NCBI GenBank assembly: GCA_015179025.1
Contig: WHUX01000419.1
Span: 1 to 29,430 of the forward strand
DNA: 29,430 bases
Direction: 5' to 3'
Source of the DNA: Terfezia claveryi
Lineage: Eukaryota; Ascomycota; Pezizomycetes; Pezizales; Pezizaceae
Position 1 is the first letter of the stretch, and each line of letters begins with the position of its first letter. A program made the position numbers and the translations under genes. Below, piece by piece: positions 21,792 to 29,430 of this stretch. The notes beneath the pieces are model-generated. The model did no database searches, was not told the origin of the DNA, and saw only the letters and a list, made by a program, of their open reading frames with translations.

Positions 21792-22558
21792 TAGTGTGCG
21801 CATCGGCCCGAGTCGAGGCGAGTTTGCCAACTATTTTTCCTACTCGACACCGACTCGCGCCGATGGCAATCCATGAGAAGCCAGCTCGCACCGACTGCTG
21901 GCTACTCGCGAGTACTCGCCAAGCCCTTTTGTTACGGGGAACAGGCTAGCATCCTAGCGTCGCCGGCCATATATACATGAAATTCGTGCATTCGCGGCTT
22001 ATATATATAAATGAAATTCGTGCATTCACGGCTTATATATATACATGGAATTCGTGCATTCGCGGCTTATATATATACAGGGAAATCATGCATTCGTGGC
22101 TTATATATATACATGGAAATCATACATTTGTGGCTTATATATATGCTTGCAAATCACGCATTTGCAGCTTATATATATACATTCGCGGCTAGTATGTATC
22201 GAATTCATGTATATATATACAGGCCGCGAATGCATGATTTCCATGTATATATATAAGCCGCGAATGCATGATTTCCAGGTATATATATAAGCCACGAATG
22301 CATGAATTCCATGTATATATATAAGCCGTGAATGCATGATTTCCATGTATATATGGGCGGCGAAGGTATCCTAGGCTTCCAGCCTATTCCGCGGAACGAA
22401 AAGGCTTGGCGAGTACTTGTCGGCTACTCGGCGCTGGCCCGAGTATTCCACAGAATCGTGTAGCCGACTCGCCGAGTTTGAGGGTTGGACGAAACTCGGC
22501 CGTCAGCGCGAGTCTTGGCGAGTCGGCGCGGGGAAAACTCGACTCGGTGCACACGCTA
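21792..22558. mobile_element. Nonautonomous hAT-type element (MITE) with 8-bp target-site duplication
   Basis: The element is 767 bp. It begins TAGTGTGCGCATCGG and, read from the other end, begins TAGCGTGTGCACCG, fitting the hAT terminal rule YARNG. It is flanked by GAGGTGGA at 21784-21791 and again at 22559-22566, a perfect 8-bp duplication, the hAT length. Subterminal regions are rich in CGAGTCG, ACTCGCC and related words on both sides, typical of hAT transposase binding regions. The inner halves continue the inverted repeat: AGTACTCGCCAAGCC on the left pairs with GGCTTGGCGAGTACT on the right. It encodes no transposase. It disrupts the right family B gene. Confidence 0.85.
21966..22355. repeat. 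Large palindrome made of 34-bp AT-rich tandem units
   Basis: The core of the hAT-type element. On the left, six or seven units of 34 bp carry a TATATATA block, an ATG(A/G)AATTCGTGCATTCG or related block, and GCGGCTT. From about 22205 to 22355 the same unit repeats in inverted orientation. The two arms can pair over roughly 150 bp with a small centre near 22190-22205. Open frames across it in both directions are made of repeated residues and are not genes. Confidence 0.93.
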
Positions 22559-23558
22559 GAGGTGGATACCTTTGTATAGTACCAAATCCGTTTTCCTGCG
22601 TCGGCTTGCTAATTGGAAATAGCTCAAAGCTGTACAATCCCGAACAAGATCACATCTTATATTTGAATGTCGAGCCAGCATCACGAGGGTGTATGATATT
22701 GGCCGGTTACTAAAGGAAAGCATGAAGACCCAGGTTGAGTACTTGCTAGATGGGGATCGATTCATCTGTAGGCAAAGCAGTCGCAGCGTAAGTTGATGGA
22801 GTTGCAGATCCCAGTACGAGTAGCCTTATAGTCCAAGATCCAACGCTAATAGTCGGAAAGGAACTCAAGGGTCGCTTCCGCGCCGAGGAGATCGTTGCGA
22901 TTATATATCAGCGGTATTTCCAGGGCTCAAAAATGCAGGGGAATAGGGACCCAGATTTCCTAAATAAGATAAATGGTGTCTTCATATGCTTTGTGGCATT
23001 AGCCATGCGTCATAGTTTGAAGGCATGGAGGAAGGGCGAGATTGCTCTGGTGATGCAGGAGTTTAAATATGAGACTGCCTGGTGTAAGTTGTGCATGACC
23101 TATAATGAGGGGTGAAAGTACTCACTACGTTGGAAAATGACTAACGTGAAACAGGCACATATGAGAGACTCAAGAATACATGAGAGATACATCCAAAAGT
23201 AATACAGGAGCTTATTGTGAATAACATCAAGGCTGACCTGGCACGTCGAATTGCAGCTCAAGTACGGATTTTGGAACGAGAACTCGTTGACGCACCACAG
23301 GTCGAAGATGAAGCCAAATATGAGGCAGAATTGAGAAAGGAGCTAGAGCACTCGTACGACAGATTGAATGTGCCAGCACACAAACGCTGTCGTGAAGGGA
23401 GCCAATTGAGAGATTCTTCCATAGAGTTGGCAGGGCCATTGGACCCGATTGTTGATGATGAACTGGAGGAGAGTGGAGATATAGACGAAGAGGGTGGAGA
23501 TTTGGACAGCGGGAGCGGGGATTTGGACATTAATTTCGACGGAGCGGATACGGAGTAA

Positions 23559-25221
23559 CTGAACACGTCAGATAGGGACTGGAAGTGAATATAGTAGGGG
23601 GAGGAAGGGTTTTCCTAGATCAGTTCCTAGTTAATTCTGTCTCCGTATGGTAATTGGTTTTGTTTTTCTTGTCGGTCGGTATTAGTTCTTTTTCTCTTGT
23701 TGCTTGCTTATTTCTCTCTGTGTTTCACTCCACATGTTTTTCTCTATATGTTTCTCTCACTGTGCTTTTTATTACTGAGTAATTTGTGGCTGGGACGTGG
23801 ATATAATCGGGTGAGAGGGGGGAGGACGCAGCACGTTGGATTTCATTTGGTGGTAGTTTGTAGGTGTGGCCATGAGGTTCAGAATGTGTTTTTTAGTCAT
23901 GGAAAATAGAAGTCAAACAAAGAAAACCTCGTGTTTGTGCTAAGAATGAGTGATCGATTTAGAACGAAGATAAATTAAATCACAAGCATCAGAAGAGCAA
24001 TTGTTAGGAAGGGGAACTTAGAAACGCGATATGTCGCATTAAAAACTTCAGAAGGAGAATTGTAGGAAGGGAAACTTAGGAATGTGATGTGTCGGATTGA
24101 AAACATCACAAAGACAATAGGGAGAAGTTCAAGCCAGGAAGATGCGGGATAGGAGGTGTAACTTTAAGGAGTAGATTGTGTGCATATCGAGTTGGGACGG
24201 TGAGATATGTGAGTGACAACAGGAAAAGGAGGAGAATAGGTTGGGTGAATGCAGGAGAATGCAAAGGGTGAACGCATGCTTGCAAAGTCAAGAGACAGAG
24301 GTAGGAGTAGAAGAGAAGTGAGGCTGAAGCGGAATGAGGGGAACGCAAAACGTTGGATTGGAAACTTAGCAAAGCGGATAACGCTGGGATGTTATAGGGA
24401 AAGAGGTATGCATAGATACCGTGGTAGAAACAGTGTAAAGGTAACATGGTGGTTCAGGGAGTTGGAAGCACCAGAGGTACGCCAGGAAGGGAACATTGAA
24501 CACTAGTACGTCACAAGGCTTAGTTCTGCAATAGAGCGCCAGGTGCACCTAGTGTACCTGGCACAAATAAACTCATTGCTGATATTGTTGGGGTGATCCT
24601 AACATGGCCTATGGAATAGCAATTAACCTATTGGCAACCCAGAGTGGGAATACAAACCCTCCATGTCAGACAATCCTACAAAAGGATGTGACGTTGTAGC
24701 ATCAAGTGGAAGCAAATCGCCTGTGTGGGGGTAATATGCCGATGAACCCTGCTAGCTAGAAGCTAGGCCTAGTTTTTTGGTGTTTTTTTTTTGGTTGTGT
24801 TATTCTTTGGTTGTGTTTTTTTTAGTTGTATTATTCTTTGGTTGTGTTTTTTTTGGGTTGTGTTTTTATTTGGTTGTGTTTTTCTTTGGTTGTATTTTAT
24901 ATTGAGGATATGGAGGCTAGGGTTATTATTTGGGTTATGTTATTTTTTGGTTGTATTTTATGTGAGGGAATAGAGATGTTGGAATTGATTTGTAGGATTG
25001 GCAGCAAAGAGTAGTGGGGTTAGGTTCGTGAAGAAGGTTGTGATCGAGGATGGAGTAGCAAATAAAATAGAAGGGGACATTGAGAGCATGAGGGGACGAG
25101 AAAACGTAATGATTTGTGAGAATTGGTGACAACATTTGACAATTCCATGACAACTTAGAATAGTTAAGTGACAACGCTTCGGTAACAACGATTCCATGAC
25201 AACGATTCCATGACAATGATT
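23559..25221. other. 1.66 kb without a supported gene; several simple repeats
   Basis: Contents seen: a T-rich tract at about 23640-23780 just after the B gene; a diverged tandem pair of about 60 bp (AGGAAGGG-R-AACTTAG...GTCG-ATT-R-AAAAC) at 23985-24110; a GGTTGTGTTTTT/GGTTGTATTATT microsatellite-like array at 24780-24960; and three copies of CGATTCCATGACAA at about 25150-25215 next to the retroelement. The piece at 24560-24775, ending just before the T-tract array, might be a short interspersed element, but no promoter boxes are recognisable. Confidence 0.4.
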
Positions 25222-25431
25222 CTGTGTAATGGAGAACGTTATTTCATTGCTTAAATAATTGATTATATACTTTTGTATTTCCTATATTACTACTATGTTA
25301 TGTAACTAAGCCTCTCGGTTGAAGGACTAGCCTTCTACCACCTCCTATTGCTTTATAAAGCATCCATAGCACGCGGAATCTGCCATGGGAAGTTCCATGG
25401 CACTTGCCATATAAAGACACCCTCATTATGG

Positions 25432-25524
25432 CCGCGTGACCTCTGTTTAAGGCGTATGACTTATTACTATGGCCACATGACCATCGTTTATGGCGTGTGA
25501 CTCATTACTATGGCCACATGACCC
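25432..25524 (+). promoter_or_regulatory. U3 tandem repeats with a bZIP-type TGACTCA site
   Basis: Three copies of a phrase of the type TATGGCC(A/G)C(A/G)TGACC separated by TTTA-GGCGT-TGACTYATTAC lie at about 25432-25524, a step of roughly 38 bp. One spacer contains TGACTCA at 25498-25504, the consensus site of Gcn4-like bZIP factors; the earlier copy has TGACTTA. Such repeats upstream of an LTR TATA box commonly act as enhancers. Confidence 0.5.
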
Positions 25525-25602
25525 CTTTTGTACAGCGCACCACCTTCTGGTGTGCCACCCTTTATTGTATTTAAATTCCTTAGTCATCAGATCTCAGAGG
25601 AG

Positions 25603-25610
25603 TATAAATA
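25603..25610 (+). promoter_or_regulatory. TATA box of the retroelement LTR
   Basis: TATAAATA in a region otherwise free of coding potential, about 500 bp upstream of the leader. It is the strongest core-promoter match in this stretch, and transcription would start some 30 bases downstream. A second TATAAA near 25412 is a weaker candidate. Confidence 0.55.
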
Positions 25611-26133
25611 GGCCGCTGGATTCCCTCTGGAATCCACAGAAAGAGAAGAAGAAACCAAGCAAGCATACAGAGCAAGCAAGCCTATATTCCGATCAGATCA
25701 AGATCATATAGCTTAGATAGCACAAATCATATAAGATAGATTACACCAGTTAATTACTGTTCCCTTTGGGAACGTCCCACATAGTAATCTCCCTACCCTT
25801 CTGAGGTCTTACCTCAGCAGAACCGAAATATACAAACGTCCGTGCCTACGGAAATAGATTGTATAAATGGTACCGAATGAATACTGTCTAGTACCATTCA
25901 TTACATTTTTTTTAACTTACTTACCTAATCTTTACTCTTAAATCCAAGGCCTGATCAACCTTCGGATACCTTTAATACACTCACGCAAGTGTATACAATT
26001 CGACACCCAAGTGCACATATAAAATCGATATCATTATTCAACTAGCTAGCCAACAAAATATCCAACAAACGAGACATCAGACTCTCAACTGCAGTACATC
26101 AACAAAAGACTTAGAAGCAAGCTAAGTAGAGCT

Positions 26134-26736
26134 CTAACGGGCAGTGGTATCCCACATTAAACAATCCCACCCTCGTTCACAACACTTTTCCCAATAAGAT
26201 CGACAACTCATCTTGCACTCCTGGCAACCGCCATTACATCTGTACCTGTAAATCCAGTACACCATTGAAAAACCGGCCCCCCAGGTCCCAGGAATAATTG
26301 GTCTAAACAACCAAGCATCACAATCCCAAGGCTCAAATCTCGCTGCCTCCACTGCAGCCATTTCCTCCAGAAAAGAATTACCTCCATCAGAACCTTCCTT
26401 AGGCCCAGACATCTCTACCAATACCTCTGCGCCCCCAACGTCTACCTTAACACACCAATCAGAAAACGTGACACTCTTGCCGGAAGAACTAGAACTAGAT
26501 TCTAGACCAGTAGACGAAGAAAAACAAGGACCATAAGAAACATCAGGATCCTGACATCTAGCCTCACCAGCCTCGTGAGCCACTGAGCCAACAGAACCGT
26601 CAGTCGAACGGAGATCATAAGGATCATCAGCCATCACACCATCAGCACAGAAAGGTGCCAAAGAAGAAAAGTAACTCGACGATCGTATCGCATAACCAGC
26701 TGCATTTGGTTGCAGACAGACGACGAAATCAGACAT
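26134..26736 (-). other. 200-codon antisense open frame in the retroelement leader
   Basis: It starts at ATG 26736, just upstream of the Gag region, and ends at 26134 next to the primer-site-like TGGTATC, so it fills the leader exactly but in reverse. The predicted product has a Ser/Asp-rich acidic N-terminal half and a Cys/Trp-rich C-terminus (CNGGCQECKMSC, then CCERGWDC). It has no recognised domain. It may be a genuine antisense gene of the element, as some plant Ty3/gypsy elements carry, or a chance open frame. It is intact while the sense frames are broken, which favours neither strongly. Confidence 0.3.
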
Positions 26737-26992
26737 AATGGCGTCTAAACTTAGTAAGAAGACTAAGAGTCGAGACGGTTAACTATGTTACCCGAAGATA
26801 TTAAGAAATTAGTAGAAGAAACTCCCAAAAGACCAGATTTATAGTTCCTAACACAGAAGGGGAAATAAATCTGCCCATAGATATAGAATTAGGAGAACCA
26901 GGTGGAGCAGGAACCAAACTATATTTTAGTATGGCTTTACCTCTCCACCAGAAGAATTTTGGGACAGACATCTTCCAACAATTGAGGAGATT

Positions 26993-28296
26993 TTGAAATA
27001 TACTCGCTCAATGGGACATGCCCAACAGTATCATCCTGATGATACTCGACTCTTAATGGAAGCTGTAGCAAAACACTACTTATGGCTAATGCCTTACCCA
27101 TTCAAAGAAGAAGACTTAGAAATGAACGCATTTTTAAGTAAAGAATTAAGGAAACCTGTTGTTCCACTTTTAAGGAAACCGAATTGGGTAATAAATAACT
27201 GGGAAGAAATAATGGCATTCATGATGAGCGGCACTCATCTAGAAGAATCAGCACATACTGCGGAGGATTTTTTCAATCCTAGCAAAGAACTTCCAGGAGC
27301 GTTCCTGAGAACACCGAAAGATCAATCGAAAGGCAAAGGTCGAGCACCTGAGACACCAGAAAGGAGGACTGGGTTAGCCAAAGAACCAGGCGACAAAGAC
27401 CAACCACCAGAAGATATAGAATTACCAGAAACGATGATGATCTAGATACAGGACTAGACCAACTGAAGCAGAAAACACAAGGAGGAGGACGAGACCCCGA
27501 TGATAGCGGAGATGATAGCTCGGACTCTGATAAGGCATCGTCAGTTGCAAGTCAAACTCTTAAAAGAAAACCCAAATGAGGAAAATCAGTTGAACACCAG
27601 CAATGGGAATCTACAACAGGAATGGTTACAACGGGTAACCATGAAGCAACGAATGCTTTAAAAGGAATAAAGATTGATATGCCAGAAAAATTAAGAGGAG
27701 AAGACAAAAAATGGCAAGACTCACAATATTTTGACTCTTGGGCCACAGCAATGCAACGTTGGTTTGTTCTCAAAAGAATAGATTTAGAAGGCGCTTCAGC
27801 TCTGGAAATTGTTGGATTCAGAATGGAAGGGAGCGCGCTCACTACTTATAATCAATTCCTTAGAGAAAAAGGAAAGAATGCGACATTCTTTGGTTTCATA
27901 CTAGTGCTAACGGATTTTCTGATACCCTCTACTAGTAAGGACATTCTGTGGAAACGATGGGAGACAGCCACACCATACAAGGACAGACGTCACATGGGAA
28001 TCAAACAGTTTGCCAACTGGCTTACTGAAATGCAAATCAAATTGATTGACAAGGATGGCAAACAATCAATATCGCAGGAAGTAAAACGAAGAAAGTTTCT
28101 TAATCACCTGCCGCCATACATGTCAGCTACATTAATTCCTTTAATCAAAGAAGAATGGTCATATGATCAGCTCGTACATCAAGCGGAGTCATATGAAGCT
28201 TCCAAGAAGGATATTGCCCCACCATCCACAACAAATACATCCCGACGACAACACCCTTGGAATGAAAATCGAAGTCACGGTCCACGCAGGGACTAG
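26993..28296 (+). pseudogene. Ty3/gypsy Gag polyprotein, broken into two frames
   Basis: The first part, 26993-27445, contains a HYLWLMPYPF and NWVINNWEEIMAF segment and a Pro/Lys-rich linker. The frame then shifts by one near 27435 into an acidic Asp/Ser linker, and a TGA at 27577-27579 interrupts it. The capsid-like Retrotrans_gag region is 27690-28200, with WQDSQYFDSWATAMQRWF, the LWKRWETATPY helix and KRRKFLNHLPPYM. Gag coats and packages the RNA. A TAG at 28294-28296 ends the open stretch, but the frame continues directly into the zinc knuckle and protease, so Gag and Pol were probably one long frame. Confidence 0.7.
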
Positions 28297-28968
28297 AATC
28301 AACGACAAAAAACAGGATTTAATCCTAGCAGCAATTCCAACACCAAACCCAACACAGAAAATCGGAAGGACTCAGATTGGGACACCATCACAAAAAAATT
28401 AGATTAGAAGACGAAGATGCAATTAATTAGAGACAAGAAATGTCTATGGTGTTGGAACCCTGGACACTCCTACAAGGACTATAGGAAACGAAAAAATAAG
28501 GTACCCATGCCTACAGCCGCACAAGATTTAGCTATGCCGATAGCCACCAAGGATAAAAACAACAAGGATAAAATCAAGGAACGACCCTTATCAAGGCAGG
28601 TACCAGATTTTAGCAAGGTATTCGTTAAAGCTAACGAACACTCCGCACTAGCTTTAATTGATCTCCAAATGAAGGGAGGAGACTTAATCAATTCTCAATT
28701 CGTACACCTGTACAAAATACCGACTAGAAGTATCGAGAAGAAATCATTAAGTACTGCAATTAAAGGCTCAAAGGGAATGATAGACAAAGCTTGTACTATC
28801 AAACTTGATTGGATAGGTTATGTAGAAGAACGAACGTTCTATGTAGCTCATTTGACTGGATGGGACATGATACTAGGAGAACCTGCTCTCAGTAAAGTGC
28901 GAGCAATAATTCCTGCCCATCAGGAACCAGTTACTATCCACTGGAAAACATTCCACGATTTCAGCTAA
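28297..28968 (+). pseudogene. Zinc knuckle and degenerate aspartic protease region of the retroelement
   Basis: In the same frame as Gag, after TAG stops at 28294 and 28405. The knuckle CLWCWNPGHSYKDY has the C-x2-C-x4-H-x4-C spacing, but the last Cys is Tyr (TAT, one transition from TGT). The protease-like part begins near 28640: ALIDLQMKGGDLINSQFV stands where active elements have a D-S/T-G catalytic triplet, which is lost here. It continues to the family motif GWDMILGEPAL. The region ends at TAA 28966-28968. The enzyme would not be active. Confidence 0.65.
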
Positions 28969-29430
28969 GTGTATGGAAGGGATCTAGAACCATGGCGAAT
29001 GGTATAAGATCAGCGTATACACAGGTCAGCTGTGAATCAGTCACAGATTATAGTGAACCGGATAATTGGGAAAATATTAGTGAGCAGAAAAACCGATTCA
29101 GAAAGAGAACTCGTGACAGCTGTTTCTACGGTACAGAAACAATTCAACCCTGTAACAGAGTTTCCCTTATTATTTCCCAAGACAATTCCATGGGAATTAC
29201 CTCCACTAAGAAAAATTAATCACTCTATCAAACCAAAAGCAGGAGCTACTTGGATACCAAAATGGCGACCCTCAGGACATCGATTTAGACAACAAATCCA
29301 TGACAAATTAGTCGAAGAAGAAGCATCAGGTCGTATATATAGAGTAGAAATGACACAAATGCTGTAGTCATGTTCACTATCCCTAAACGAGATAAACCAG
29401 AGAAGCCAGACATGTCAATGACTGTCGAGA
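28969..29430 (+). pseudogene. N-terminal part of the retroelement reverse transcriptase
   Basis: After a TAA at 29005 the same frame gives the linker and the usual entry to the polymerase: FPKTIPWELPPLRKINHSI, then PSGHRFRQQIHDKLVEEEASGRI. A TAG at 29365-29367 stops this frame. The next frame gives AVVMFTIPKRDKPEKPDMS, which matches the conserved MF.IPK motif just after it, so a frameshift lies near 29350. The catalytic YXDD region is beyond the window. Confidence 0.65.

Larger units (their letters stand above)
21302..23558 (+). pseudogene. Family B gene, right copy (DUF6532-like), split by a hAT-type insertion
   Basis: A likely first exon starts at ATG 21302, with a possible intron near 21469-21507. 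Coding continues from 21508 with a Ser/Asp run, then LYRKPL...HSW (21670-21741). At 21784 the gene is interrupted by the element described separately. Removing it, with one copy of the 8-bp duplication, joins VKEVD to TF in frame. An intron at 22574-22622 follows (branch GCTAAT), then LKAVQSRTRSHL and LLDGDRFIC. After a one-base frameshift near 22790 come GRFRAEEIVAIIYQRYF and GVFICFVALAMRHSL. A possible intron lies at about 23112-23151 (branch CTAAC), then helical and acidic C-terminal sequence ends at 23558. All these blocks have counterparts in the left copy. The RF.C...RF..EI motif suggests DUF6532. A TGA near 23190 and the frameshift add to the insertion, so it is inactive. Confidence 0.6.
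25222..29430 (+). mobile_element. Ty3/gypsy LTR retrotransposon, 5' part, cut by the window end
   Basis: In order: an LTR-like promoter region (about 25222-26130), a leader, Gag, a zinc knuckle, a protease-like region and the start of reverse transcriptase. That gene order is the Ty3/gypsy order, but integrase is beyond the window, so the class rests mainly on the Gag and reverse transcriptase resemblance. A TGTAATGG at 25224 is a plausible LTR start. The LTR end is not certain. TGGTATC at 26145 resembles the start of a methionine-tRNA primer site but diverges after seven bases. Several in-frame stops and frameshifts show the copy is dead. Confidence 0.75.

Noticed and set aside
21977..22346. 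Four 71-81 codon frames rich in Ile/Tyr/His inside the palindrome
   Set aside because: Direct translations of 34-bp repeats shifted by one unit; not genes.
22788..22852. Intron in the right B gene starting at GTAAGT
   Set aside because: No acceptor downstream restores the frame. Reading from 22792 one base out of phase gives continuous sequence into the conserved block, so a one-base frameshift is the better explanation.
24560..24960. Possible SINE or LINE 3' end followed by T-rich repeats
   Set aside because: No promoter boxes, target duplication or reverse transcriptase remnant could be identified; left as unexplained spacer.

Overview
The window looks like a repeat-rich, largely decayed intergenic region from a fungus, most likely a mushroom-forming basidiomycete (Agaricomycetes). 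The reasons are short spliceosomal introns (about 50-64 bp, GT...AG with CTAAC/CTAAT-type branch sites), two Plavaka-type (KDZ superfamily) transposase genes, a Ty3/gypsy retroelement, and a gene family resembling the fungal DUF6532 type. The genus cannot be read from the sequence. There are no rRNA genes, convincing tRNAs, CRISPR arrays or bacterial features.

Layout. 1-141: the 3' end of a lysine-rich coding sequence. 343-2655: a hairpin-rich satellite array with a 667-bp higher-order duplication. 3199-8156 (minus strand): a DUF6532-like gene (family B), a partner gene (family A) and a truncated second copy of A. 9172-12320 (plus): Plavaka copy 1. 12405-13690: a second satellite, unit about 147 bp. 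13660-13902: a short reading frame resembling a histone H3 fold. 14286-17200 (minus): Plavaka copy 2, convergent with copy 1. 17800-18697 (minus): a clean three-exon gene of unknown function. 19134-19560: an inverted repeat and a tandem duplication. 19796-23558 (plus): a second A gene followed by a second B gene; B is split by a nonautonomous hAT element with an 8-bp target-site duplication. 23560-25220: gene-free. 25222-29430: 5' part of a Ty3/gypsy element (LTR-like promoter region, Gag, degenerate protease, start of reverse transcriptase), cut by the window end.

The most notable pattern is the A-B pair. It occurs at the left on the minus strand and at the right on the plus strand, in the same order relative to transcription, with detectable protein similarity in both genes. 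I do not know a described function for this pair; it may be an expanded gene module or the cargo or core of a mobile element. Nearly every protein-coding unit here is damaged. Many premature stops are explainable by C-to-T or G-to-A transitions, which suggests repeat-induced mutation or methylation-driven decay. The three-exon gene at 17800-18697 is the only multi-exon gene whose splicing gives one intact frame.
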